Shown here in pieces: positions 45,986-56,733 of a DNA stretch of 64,000 nucleotides. The notes beneath the pieces are model-generated. The model made no database searches, was not told where the DNA came from, and saw only the letters and a program-made list of their open reading frames with translations. Position 1 is the stretch's first letter. The number at the start of each line of letters is the position of its first letter. The stretch spans positions 2,774,616 to 2,838,615 of the forward strand of contig JAMWFC010000051.1 of assembly GCA_027475525.1 (NCBI GenBank), in the 5' to 3' direction. The position numbers were made by a program, and so were the translations under genes. The stretch comes from Macrolepiota albuminosa. Lineage: Eukaryota > Basidiomycota > Agaricomycetes > Agaricales > Agaricaceae.

Positions 45986-46090
45986 ACCAATAGGTGTGTT
46001 TGTCGAGGTAGGAACGAGAAGTGGTTTCGGGGTGGCATGCGCTGATTGTTCAGCTGATCCATACCAATAGGTGTGTTTGTCGAGGTAGGA
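45937..46090. repeat. 77-bp tandem duplication at gag start of B
   Basis: Copies 45937-46013 and 46014-46090; doubles the gag ATG (45985, 46062). Confidence 0.92.
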
Positions 46091-46425
46091 AGGGTGGTGG
46101 TGCTCGTGTTACTTAGCGTCGATATCGTAGATACCGGCTCAGTTAGTTTCGAGTTGCTAGGTTCTGGCGATAATAGCCTAGATAACTCTTCTAAAGGCGT
46201 AAGCGGCGTATGGTTTTCGCCTGCTAAGTACTCAAATGGTCGGGAAAATGGGAAAAAGCTCTTGGCTAAGCTGTCTGGTGCGGCCTCAAGCTCCTGATCC
46301 AAAGTCTGTCTCGGTAGCGCGCCTGGTAAGTGTGGTGATTCGGTGGTACTTGGTTCAAGCGTGCTCTCCAACAGGAGGCGGCGCTGTCGCTGGGCTCGAG
46401 TTTCCGGCGGAATTCTGTCTCAAAA

Positions 46426-46447
46426 GAACCCCTCGTGGTGGGCTCCA
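46426..46447 (-). other. Primer-binding site of element B
   Basis: The minus strand reads TGGAGCCCACCACGAGGGGT, 3 bases after the 5' LTR; slightly changed from A and C. Confidence 0.55.
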
Positions 46448-46450
46448 AAA

Positions 46451-47598
46451 TGATGACGCCAACTGTGGTTGGGTGCGCTGGACGTATACGCAGTACAACA
46501 CCGTCTCCAGCGCTTGGCGTACGTAGTTGTGAGGAGTCCTGACAGGGTCCCGGTGTGCTCGAGTGGAGGTAGTAAAACGATGCGCTAGATTATAGCACCT
46601 CGGGGGCTACCTGGCAGACGGTAAGCGTCGTGGTTTAGGCAAAGATATCGGAGAAAAGACGAGTAGCGCAGCGTATTGTGCCCGTAGGTGGCACCGTAAA
46701 CGATGAAGACGAGATAGACGAAGCTAGCGCCAGACTTAGTGACGAAGTCGAAGGAAGCTAGCGCGAGTTGAACGCTAAGTATAACTGTCTGTTTGAGGGG
46801 TTGCGATTTGTTGCTATATACATGTAAAGTAGCTATTTTATATACTATGCGCTACCGCGTTTGCCAAGATACGAGCCCATCTGTGGCGCTACCTCCTAGC
46901 GCCTCTCCTCGTGATTTCCTCTAATGGTGACCTGTCAACGGCGACCTTTTGCACATGGCTGACGGCGACCAACGGCGTTATGACCCACAGCAACCAGCGG
47001 CGACTCTATATTGACTTAGAATTGTACGAGTCTGCTCACTTTTACTATATCTCCAATTGGCCAAGCTGTTCCGGGGTATGTTCGGAAAATCCTCGACAGA
47101 CGCCGTGAGCGCTAATGTCAGCGCTACTCATTGTATTAGTTCCTGGCAGGTCCAGATGTCGGATTTAAGTATATCCAGTGCCGCCGTCATTGATCCTTTT
47201 AGACTTCTGATTGAAGTTCCTCGTCAAATGGCAGTGCCTGCTGCTGGCTCCTTCTGGCAGTGATCGGGGTTTAGTTAGAGTCCTCTCCCGCCGTCGTGTT
47301 AGCGTTATGCGTTATGAGCCTTCTTCATCCTTGGGCTAGGTGAAAGGAGTGCGCTGAAGGCCTGGTAGCTAGAGGTTAGGGTAAATTTCCACATCCTGTA
47401 GTAATTTGCCAGAGCTAGAGCTGCTCTATATTCCCAACTGGTCACTAGAGTCCTGAATACGTCAAGTGTCAGTTGGCCTATAATGTCCCTTGATGCGCTC
47501 AGTCCGAGTAGAAGCCTATCACTAGAGTCCTGAATACGTCAAGTGTCAGTTGGCCTATAATGTCCCTTGATGCGCTCAGTCCGAGTAGAAGCCTATCA
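46451..47598 (-). repeat. 5' LTR of element B (family 1)
   Basis: 1148 bp, or 1071 without the duplication at 47442-47595, equal to the 3' LTR. Followed by target repeat GCGT at 47599. Confidence 0.93.
47442..47595. repeat. 77-bp tandem duplication in 5' LTR of B
   Basis: Copies 47442-47518 and 47519-47595 appear identical; the 3' LTR has one copy. Confidence 0.93.
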
Positions 47599-48111
47599 GC
47601 GTGTAGACTCGAAGCTGTGATCGCGCCTATGTTACCATGGACCCTCCCACCTTTCTGGACCGGGCCACCTTATTCTTTCATCATTACCCTCCCAAGGGTA
47701 TTCCTAAGTTGGCCAACGAAGTAGTGGAGTTGGGTCGTCGCTGTCGGCTTCTGCGGGCTGCTTGTGAAATTTGGGGAGACGCGTCCCCGTTAACGTGTTT
47801 TGGTACAGAGGCCACTTGGAGTCAGGCTTTCCATGTGCGTGTCTTGCTATTCTTAGCGCATTACAGTGCCCTTCTGACGGTCGCCCAAATCCAGGAAATC
47901 GCCACCGAAGACACGGCGGATCGTCTTCAACTTTTGATGGAGGAAAGCTATTACCTGGTTAGTGACTGAGCCATCACCTCGCCTTCTTCCGTGTCTAACG
48001 GCCCTTTTCTCTTAGTCCCCTCGCAAGTATACTGGCGCTCGTCTCTTTTGTGGTCCCCTCGAGGGGCCAACGGTTGTTAGCAAGCGTATTTCTTGGTTCG
48101 GCCCTTCTTGA
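47599..48111 (+). pseudogene. Antisense gene 2 of element E, right part
   Basis: Continues from 20964 after element B. A TAG just after the junction stands where B and C have Trp; a second ATG at 47637 (MDPPTFLDRATLFF) could restart. Exons end at 47834, then 47895-47957 (21 codons, RLQLLMEESYYL) and 48016-48111 (TGARLFCGPLEG, stop TGA). Exon sizes and splice phases match B, and divergence is high, which supports the gene model. Confidence 0.65.
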
Positions 48112-48365
48112 CTCGTTGTGTGTTGTTTTTTCTTCCCCCCCCCTGTTGTTTGAGTGAGGCAATCCCATCTTCTTTGCAGCGCCACCGGCCTAACATATTC
48201 CCAGCTTTTTGCTTCTTCTGCCGTAGTTATATGAAATATATTGTTGTTGTCGCGTCCTCGTGATGGTGCTGCATAAGTTCTGTTTCCTAAGTCCCTTCGA
48301 CCCTGCATAATGTCGCTAGGTATATATCTGAGATTTCCGAGCCTAGCATTGTTAAGTTCTTCGAA

Positions 48366-49204
48366 ATGCCTACTCCCTTTTTCCTTCTCAAAGACATCAC
48401 CTCCGTCCCTCGTCCCGAGATGTTCTTTGCTCGACTGCCCTTAGGCGGTATTCAACACCAGAACGGGAACATCCTCACCCTGATTTGTTGTTACAGGTTA
48501 CTTCTGGCTATGACCCAGGAGTGGCTCGTAGAGTCCGAACGTCACTCCAACACGGTAAGTTTCTACAGGCGGCGTGATTCAGTACCTTCTTATGCGTCCC
48601 TTCAGCCTCCTATTTTGGGTAGCCAAAAGTGCTTGGAGTTCCTACTCCTCGAAACGGATAATATTGTTAGTCCCTCCCCTTTTCCTTTCATACCTTCAGG
48701 GTCGCTGACCCCTTACTTCAGACTTTGAAGTGGTTGCCCTTGCCAGATCTGATTGACGAAGACGTTCGTGCCACCACGCTCGAACACGTCATCATTCCTT
48801 TTACTCCTCTAGCTCCTCGCTTCGGAGCTGGAGCGCCTCCTGCCCCCATAAATGAGTCTCCCCCCAGTTCCTCCACCTTTTGCTTCGGAGCTGGAGCGCC
48901 GCCTGCTCCCATAAACGAGTCTCCCACCGGCTCCTCCACCATTTACACTGGAGCGCCGCCTGCTCCCACAAATGAATCTCCTCCCAGCTTCTCCACCTTT
49001 CCTCCGGGGACCTTTCCCTCTACTCCGTCGCTTATTCTCCCCCCTGCACCGCCTCCTTCCCCTGCGCAACTCCGCACCCCCGGCGCTCTGAGGGATTTGT
49101 TAGGGGTCCTCACCGTAGAACGTAAAGTAGCCACTAGTTCATTTGTCGCCAGTTTCATAGGCCTGTATAGTATGAATTTATATGCGTTGTTGTTCCTTTC
49201 ATAA
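48366..49204 (+). CDS. Antisense gene 3 of element E, with 21-residue repeats
   Basis: ATG 48366 (MPTPFFLLKDITSVPRPEM), LTLICCYRLLLAMTQEW, donor GTAAGT near 48556, a second exon ending near 48664, and a last exon with LPDLIDEDVRATTLEHVIIP. This exon then holds about 2.6 copies of a 63-base repeat (48829-48990) encoding GAGAPPAPINESPPSSST-type units and a Pro-rich tail. The frame stops at 49204, about 50 bases from pol's end. The beginning and the VIIPFTPL stretch match gene 3 of B and C; the repeat is specific to E. Splice sites are by eye. Confidence 0.55.
48829..48990. repeat. 63-base coding minisatellite
   Basis: Two full units and a partial third, in frame, in gene 3 of element E. Confidence 0.75.
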
Positions 49205-49251
49205 GTGAGGTGCAAGGCGCTAAGGTCTAGCGCCCTTCCCTTCGTGCCCTA

Positions 49252-52200
49252 TTACTGATCGTTTTCTTCTTCTTGTGCGACTTCATCATCGTCCACAAGC
49301 TTGGTCTCCTCTAGCTCTCGAAGTTTAGCAGTGTCAATGTCCAGCGCCGATAAAGGTAATGAAATGTGTTCACGCACTAAGTAGGGAATGAGTCGGAACG
49401 CCGCTACTGGTCAATGCAAAACTGAGCCGTCCAACTCGCTGAGTACGTATGCGCCTCCCCTATTGCAGGAAACCACTATTAGGGGTCCCAGATACCGAGG
49501 CCGCATCTTTTTGTTATGGGTAACCTTGATCTTGGAGTTGCGCATTAGTACTAGGGCGCCCGTTGTAAAGTTGTAGTCTCAAATCGTGGCGCTATGCTCG
49601 GTTTCAAACCGTAGTGCAGCTTGTCGTCTAGCCTGAAATACTACCTTGTGTAAGCGCTCGAGATCCTCCATGCGTCATTGTAAGTCTATAGCGTGTCTAG
49701 CGATCATGTTGGTAGAGGATAGTATTGAGTTCGGTGGGGGTTGTAAATACGTCGCTTCCACCACGTCCGCAGGTAGCAAGGGGTGGGTGCCAGTCGCCGC
49801 ATAGTAGGGAGAGCAGCCCATCCTCTTTCGTACGGTAACCCGCTCTGACCAGAAGACTGAATAAGTCGCCTCACTCCAGCGACTTTTGTCACCATCAACC
49901 GCCTTGAATAGCGCTTGTCAAACATCAAAATGAGGCCTTTCTATGATTCCGTTGGCGCGTTTATTGTATCCTGAGACTCGGATGTGTTGTATGTTGTATT
50001 TGTTGGCAAGATAAGTGAGCACCTTGACTATTGGCGCTCCGTTGTCTGTGATGATCTCGTGAAGGGCTCCCCATTGGCAGATAACGTCCTCAAAGAGCCA
50101 CTTAGCTATAGCATCTGTATTTTCTCGCTGGAGCATACGAAACTCCAGCCAATGTACCAAGGAACACCTTCCTTGAATAATATACTTGTAGCGCCCTGAC
50201 TTGGGCATGTGCATGGTGTCGATATATATTTTTCCAAATAACAGCACTGGAGTCGCTACCGTTGGGGGAATCAGAACCTGACATGTCTGCTGAATTTGAC
50301 AGAGATGACAAGTGCGAATATACCACGCAATATCGGCACTAACTTGCGGCCACCAGAAGCGCTCCAAAAGGTTCGCCCTTGTCGCGTAGAGTCCTCAGTG
50401 TCCCAAGTCATCGTGCATAGCGCGTAGAATCCTCACTTGATTATCCGGTTTAATTACTAGTTTATGGGTGCCATCTCTATTTCATCGCCAAAGTCAGTCT
50501 TCCACTATAAAGAAAGTCGTCGCATATCGAATGAAGGTGGCGTATTCCGTATCCGTAAGGTCTGATGGTCGTTGCAAATCCTGTAGCCACTTCCTAACCT
50601 GGTCCACTTGCTGATCTTCTGACTTAGCTTTGGCGCTTCGAGGTACTGCCGAATATGGCAGGTTCTGACTGTCTTCTCGCAAGGGTCTTGGTTCCTCGAC
50701 TATCTTTAGATTGTTAGACAGCTTAGCGACGTTATAGATACTGGCCATATAAAAAGTCGATGATGCTTGATATGGCCGGGGCTGGTACGGAACAATAGAG
50801 TGAAGCCAAGTTAAAACTGGTTGGTCTTCGCGAAGCACCGGAATAGGCAACTGAATGATATGCATGAAACCATGCAATTGATCAATCCAGTCGTTAAATA
50901 CATCGTTGTCGCTATCGTCTAGCGCTTCATCTTCCGGTTGTCTGGGTTGCCTAGATAATCTGTCTGGCCCGTGGAACGCACTTCTGACGTGTACTAACTC
51001 AAAGTGAAACATTAATATCGCTACTACCCAGCGGTTCATACTGGCCAAAGGTTGAATATCAGGGTTCTGAAGCATTCCTTTGATGTATCGTGCATCGACT
51101 TCGACAATCAGATTTCGTACCCCAATGAGGTACATGTGCAGCGCCTGAAACGATCGAAACAAGCCATATAACTCTAGCTTGGGCTGACTGTAGCGCGATT
51201 CTCGGTTGTTAAGGGTAATCGATCCGAAGCAATTGTAGCGCCTGATTTTCCGGTTCACGCCATCACACTGGCATAAAAAGAAGCCAACAGCGATATATGA
51301 TGTGTCAACAGCAAGTATAACGGGATCGGCGATAGTATAATCAATGGGCACCAATGGTTTCGCTTCCTGTAGCGCCTTTACTAAGTCCTTCTGGGCATTG
51401 ATTTGCTCAGGTCCAAATTTGAAGGGGACCCCTGAACGGATGAGGCGATTAAGGGCGTTTGCACGATGTGAAAAATGGTGTATGAACATGCGCAGCACCC
51501 CTACAGTGCCCAAGAACACGCGGACTTTCGAGAGGTTATGACAGACCCCCCATTTCTCCAGCAGCGCTAATCGGCTCTCCTCTGGAATCCTGCCTTCTAG
51601 TGTGCAAACGTGCCCCAAAATTTTAAATTGCGGAGCACAAAGAATGAGCTTGTGCCCTGAAAACGTACCGCCACAATACTTCATGCGCTGAAGTACTCGG
51701 TTAACCAGTTGAAAGAAGTCTCATAGCGCCATACAGATATTAGGATTTTCTGGGTGAACTTCGGGCTTGCCATCTACCAACCGCCAATCCTTCAGGCCTT
51801 TAACTCCTACGTCGTCTATGAAGCTGAGCACATGGTGGGGTATTTCGGGCTGTAGGATGAATGTAATATCGTCGTGAAATATCGGTACCGAGTTTGTCCA
51901 TCCCATAGGAAGTGTGACTAGTCGTAGCGCCCCAAACGGTGTTTGAAATGTCGTCAAGTCGCGAGAGGAAGGATGGATTAAGCGCTCGTCATAGCCCACG
52001 TACAAATCCAGGGTAGCGCCACATATTCGTCCCGCGAAAGATTCAGCAACGTGATTGGGAAATGGCGGTACCCCTGAATGACGAATGGTGACTTTGTTTA
52101 GCGGTTCTAGGCTGTGAACTATACGTAGCTTCCCGTTTTTCTTTAGTACGCAGAACCATCTTGAGCGGTAAGCCGAATTAGAAGGCTCGTATACACCTGC

Positions 52201-52962
52201 TGCTATCTTGGAGCGAATAATTTGGCAGACTTCAGCTTCGATGCCCGGGGGTATGGGTCGGTTATGCTCAGTCCAGGGTACGTGCGGTATTGTAGGTATA
52301 ACCACTGGTGGAAAGAAGTCAGTTCTAAGTTTATCATGTTCTGAGTTCTCCCATGCAAAAGCCTCATTCTGTTTTTGCATGATGTCAACTAATATGTTCA
52401 TTTCCTCTGTCGAGAGAAAGCCGGTATCGTGGGCGCTAAGAAATAGCGCCTTTCGTTCTTCTGTAAATTGTCCTGTTGGTTCGAAGGGTGGTGGATTTGG
52501 GTCGAGTTTTGGCAGGGTAGCCAAAGGGTCGCCTATTATTTTTCTTTCGATGCAAAATTCCTCGGGTACGGCGCTCGCTACCGGCTTCGTTTTAAGCGCT
52601 ACGGGTTTATATTTCTTCTTGACCTGAACCCCTTTGCGCTTAGGGGTACTATTGTTAGCAAACGTATTATAAATAGAGTCATGGTTTCTAGCAAAACCTG
52701 ATATCAAAGGTTCTTTAGAGTCGGGAGTAGAAACGAAATAAGTGTCTGTTGAAAGGTTTTCAGTAATATCTGACGCAGTGAGGTATAAGTAGGATAACGC
52801 TTCGCTAGTACGCGACAAAGAAGAATTCAAGATTTCATGGGCTAAAGGGGTATGTGATATAGAGTTTACTTGCCCAGTCCAATGGTTATAGTCCAAGATA
52901 AGCGCTTCATCTCTATGATCCTCATTACTCATCTCCTCAATGGCGCCGGAAAACACTCGCAA
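49252..52962 (-). pseudogene. pol: pol of element E, with nonsense codons
   Basis: Family-1 pol with RT (VTLPMGWTNS, FIDDVG near 51820), RNase H and integrase (TDNGAP near 50045, IERPHFDV near 49925). Breaks: TGG to TGA near 51722, CGA to TGA near 50483, TGA at FDV-stop-QAL near 49918, plus further damage in the last 600 bases. No 77-bp duplication lies in it. More changes than B, in line with E being the older host. Confidence 0.85.
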
Positions 52963-53512
52963 GGGTCGTCGCTAACGTAAGGTCACTTTCTCGGTCCCGG
53001 TTTCTGGAATTTTCCCCAGGGAAACGTTGGTACCGTTCTTCTGATGCCCGAATTAGGGTCGCTAATAGTTAGTGTTGTTTCGTCTTCAGACATCGTCTTG
53101 ACTACTGATCGGGCTAAGACGTCGAAGGGCCTCCCTAATAATAAGTCGTACGCAGGCGATCTAAGAATGTGTATTTGAAGGTAAAACGTAAGATCGCCAA
53201 CAGCGCATGGCACGTTACGAGCCATTCCCAAGGATCGATCAATAGTGCCGTTAGCGCTTTGCATATTAAGAATGATGGTCGGGTCGTAAATGATGCCAAG
53301 CTCATTAGCAACGTCGGCAGCCATTGAAATAATCTGTGATCCGCTGTCCACGATAGACTCTATCTCGCTTTTTCCATCAACTGTCAACATAATCAAGCGA
53401 ATCGCGTGAGAGTCCTGGGCTACAGTGAGGACGGCAGGATCGTCGCTAGATCTTAGCGACTTAAGGTAGGTTTCGACCGGGTCAATGGACGTAGCTTCTT
53501 TGGGTGGCGCAG
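52929..53512 (-). pseudogene. Protease region of element E
   Basis: DSGSQIISMAAD near 53335 and the usual downstream block. A TGA near 52983 stands where C has CGA. The frame is cut at 53512 by a solo LTR and continues at 54458. Confidence 0.8.
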
Positions 53513-54457
53513 TGATAGGACCCCATACAGGATCAGCGCATCAACGGCAGGCTACGGCAACACGGCACAGGTCCGGGATACCTTAGCGTGCGCTAACTAA
53601 CCATTTTTGGCAATATTTGACGGCCGCGCACGGCAAGAAGCAGATCCAATCAGTGATAGCGCCGATCGGCAGACAGAATGACAACTGACAGATGGCATCA
53701 GTCACTGACGACAGCGCTTAGCGAGAAGCCTGATGATCTATCAAAAACTGACGGACAGCTTGGTGTTTGACCTTGGCGTCTGACACCGCTTAGCGCCTCG
53801 ATTTGGCGCCTAACATTGCTTAGGGGTTCTGACAGACAGAAGGGTGATGGATTGATGGTTTAGCTTCGCGATCTGTCACCTGGCGTCGCTAAGGCTCTTG
53901 AATGGACGGTAGGGATCTGAAACCGTTGGAGCTACCCCTATGAAATTTTCTAGTTTACCGCACTCTGGCGTCATTAGCCACTGGTGACGGCGAACTCATT
54001 GTAGTATAAAAGTACTTACCGACTTGTACATAGAGGGACATCAGAACAATAGACCAGAGTTCACTACTCCCCTCACTTCAGCCTCCCTTACGCTCAAGAG
54101 CTCATTTACGCTACGGTCGGCAACGTCAAACTCATCGGCAGTTGCAGACGCTCGCCAACACTCGACATACTCACGCCTTGCAACTACGGCAGGCATTATC
54201 GACGCTTAGACTTCGCTAAGCCTATCGTGCTCTTGCCGCTCACCTTTGCCGTGTTCACTTACCGCTTCTTCCTAGGCGCTTTACCTTAGCGCTTTACACT
54301 TGCCGACCCCGTTACCGACTTTACCCTATTTTCCATAGGCGCGTTCTCTGGGACCTGCCCGGGACTCCCCACATCACTTATAGTGCGCCCAACGCAAACT
54401 CTTGGTACGGTAACACTATAGTTACATTTGTTACTGACCAAATTTTGGGCGTCATCA
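53513..54457 (+). mobile_element. Solo LTR, family 2, in gag-protease of E
   Basis: TGATAGGACCCC to GGGCGTCATCA, 945 bp, no internal region. Flanks GCAG (53509-53512) and GCGG (54458-54461) fit a 4-bp target duplication with one later change; the intact frame in B supports this point of insertion. Confidence 0.88.
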
Positions 54458-54612
54458 GCGGCCTCTTCTTTGATTTTCGGTGCTACCGTCTCTGTTATGT
54501 ACGCGAATCCAGGTAGCGCGTCGTCGCATTCGTCCACCGCTGTTACATTGTTAGCTACATTTTGTTGAGGGGTAACCGCTGTACGCATCTGATTCCTGAC
54601 GTCTGGCGCCAC
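54458..54612 (-). pseudogene. gag: gag C-terminal fragment of element E
   Basis: Encodes PDVRNQMRTAVTPQQN and DALPGFAYITETVAP, between a solo LTR and a second LTR start at 54613. Confidence 0.8.
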
Positions 54613-54809
54613 TGATAGGACCCTATACAGGTTAGGCGCATCAACGGCAGGCTTGGCACTGGCTCCAGAAACCTTGCCGCACTCGTTCCGAACTTAGCGC
54701 ACGCGTTCTACCTATTTTAAGCCATTTCTGACGGCCACGCACGGCAAGAAGCAGATCCAATCAGTGATAGCGCCGATCGGCAGACAGAATGACAACTGAC
54801 AGATGGCAT
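54613..54809 (+). mobile_element. Family-2 LTR start running into a gap
   Basis: TGATAGGACCCTATACAGG, closest to element F's LTR (reverse complement of about 56370-56564) rather than A's. It inserts in E's gag. The right end is hidden by the N run, so a solo LTR and a whole element are both possible. Confidence 0.75.
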
Positions 54810-54909
54810 NNNNNNNNNNNNNNNNNNNNNNNNNNNNNNNNNNNNNNNNNNNNNNNNNNNNNNNNNNNNNNNNNNNNNNNNNNNNNNNNNNNNNNNNNNN
54901 NNNNNNNNN
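54810..54909. other. Assembly gap of exactly 100 N
   Basis: 100 N, a conventional placeholder for a gap of unknown size. It hides the rest of the LTR and a short piece of E's gag. Confidence 0.97.
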
Positions 54910-55652
54910 GTAGTTACCGGCAAGTCCTGAATACGGGTGTAGTGGCGGTTCCGTGCTAGCTGATGCTTTGGCCATATCAGGTGTGTCGTCGTTGATGCTA
55001 GGATTCGAAGGCTTGGCTGGATCTGACGTAGCGCCTGAGGGTCTATAGTCTTTCAATGGTTGCTTGCTCTTTTTAATCTCAACACCGTCGAAAACCTGAT
55101 TCTTTAGTGACTTTAGCTCCCTTTCCAATGTCTCGATCCTCTCTTCTCGTGACAACGTCGGTCGCTCGCTAACAGCGTTAAGCTGGAGTACTTCATGAAT
55201 TAGCACCTGTTGTGGAGTTGCCTCTGCCTCCGTCGTGGCCATACTATTGAGGTTGCCCGTCGCTAAGTTCCCAGGGTTATGTTGGTGCCATTCATCAATT
55301 CGTCCCTGGAAAGTTCGGTGCTCGGGATATAGAGGGATGTTAGTGCCAGAGGGTAGGACTATTTTCCCGTTGGCGCCTCGGCACGCTCTTCCCTGGCGTA
55401 GATATTGTTTGAGGATAGCGCAGCAACCGCGAGTCATTGTATGTCCTGCCTCACCACAGAAGTGACAAGGACCGGATGGCATATTACCTCGTGGCGCGTT
55501 AAGGCTAGTCGAGATTAACGTTTCCAATTTGCTCATAACATTTGCGATGGCCGTGTTGACTGCGTTTTCTAGATCCTCCTTCTTGACAAAACCTCTCTGG
55601 TTGTTAGTCGCGCTAGGGGCTGGTGCCACAACAGGTGGCGCCTTTCCTCCGT
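54910..55652 (-). pseudogene. gag: gag fragment of element E
   Basis: From the F insertion point: a charged region, the knuckle CHFCGEAGHTMTRGCC near 55450 (x2-x4-x6 spacing), the linker RIETLERELKSLKNQVFDGV and LHPYSGLAGNY at the gap edge. The N-terminal half of gag is beyond F, outside the window. Confidence 0.82.
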
Positions 55653-56564
55653 TGATGACGCCCAAGAGTGTGTGTTGGGCGCGCTAAAAGTAATTTGAGG
55701 AGTCCCAGGCAGGTCCCAGAGAACGCGTCGGTGAAAAAGGTGAAAAGTCGGTAACGGGTGTCGGCAAGTGTAAGCGCTAAGGTAAAGCGCCTAGGAAGAA
55801 GCGGTAAGTTAACACGGCAAAGGTGAGCGGCAAGAGCACGATAAGCTTAGCGAAGTTCTAAGCGTCGATAATGCCTGCCGTAGTTGCAAGGCGCGAATGT
55901 GTCGAAAGTTGGCGAGCGTCTGCAACTGCCGATGAGTTTTGACGTTGCCGACCGTAGCGTGAATGAGCTCTTGAGCGTAAGTGAGACTGAAGTAAGTGGG
56001 GGAAAACTCTGGTCTATTCGTCTGATGCTCCTCTATGTACAAGTCGGTAAGTACTTTTATACTACAATGAGTTTGCCGTCGCCAGTGGCTAATGACGCCA
56101 GAGTGCGGTAAACTGGAAAATTTCAAAGGGGTAGCTCCAACGGTTTCAGATCCCTACCGTCCTTTGAGGACCCTTGGCGCCACCAGGCGGCAGATCGCGG
56201 TACTAAACCATCACTCCATCACCCTTCTGTCTGTCAGAACACCTAAGCGACGTTGGGCGCCAAATCGAGACGGTAAGCGGTGTCAGACGCCAAGGTCAAA
56301 CGCCAAGCTGTCTGTCGGTGTTTGACAGATCATCAATCTTCTTCGCTAAGCGCTGTCGTCAGTGACGGATGCCATCTGTCAGTTGTCATTCCTGCTGCCG
56401 TCGGCGCTATCATTGATCGGATCTGCTTCTTGCCGTGCGCGGCCGTCGGGAATGGCTTAAAATAGGTAAAACGCATGCGCCAAGTTCGGAACGAGTGCGG
56501 CAAGGTTTCCGGAACCGGTGCCGAGCCTGCCGTTGATGCGCCTAACCTGTATAGGGTCCTATCA
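55653..56564 (-). repeat. 3' LTR of element F (family 2)
   Basis: 912 bp, plus-strand TGATGACGCCCAAGAG to GTCCTATCA, next to the polypurine block. Diverged from A's LTR, especially near the polypurine side. Confidence 0.9.
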
Positions 56565-56600
56565 TCTCCCCCCAACTGAAAAATTGACTGTCCTCAGTCA
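56565..56600 (-). promoter_or_regulatory. Polypurine tract block of element F
   Basis: The same 36 bases as at 16778, minus strand, abutting the LTR. Confidence 0.9.
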
Positions 56601-56733
56601 CCAAATAAGGCTACCGTTACCGTTTTTGTGACAAGTGGCCCGTGCGTTCTTGAGATTTGGTTTATAGTCCTGGCGCATGAGTTTGGACTTCGTCTCTCCT
56701 CCACATCTTTACCTGGCGCTCTATTAAAAAAAT

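Larger units (their letters stand above)
20965..47598 (-). mobile_element. Element B: family-1 Ty3/gypsy with three antisense genes, host of C
   Basis: LTRs at both ends: 46451-47598 (5') and 20965-22035 (3'). They are flanked by the direct repeat GCGT at 20961-20964 and 47599-47602. Read on the minus strand: LTR, primer-binding site, gag, [element C], end of gag and protease, pol, then the opposite-strand genes 3, 2, 1, polypurine block, LTR. Without C and four 77-bp duplications it is about 13.3 kb. Confidence 0.92.
17482..55652 (-). mobile_element. Element E: family-1 Ty3/gypsy with antisense genes, host of B and F
   Basis: Read on the minus strand: gag (55652-54910 and 54612-54458), protease, pol 52962-49252, antisense genes 3, 2 and 1 (split by element B), polypurine block, 3' LTR 18523-17482. 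It is inserted in A's 3' LTR and is itself interrupted by B, by a family-2 solo LTR, by a second LTR start next to a gap, and by F. Its 5' LTR is outside the window. Pol has several nonsense changes. Confidence 0.82.
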
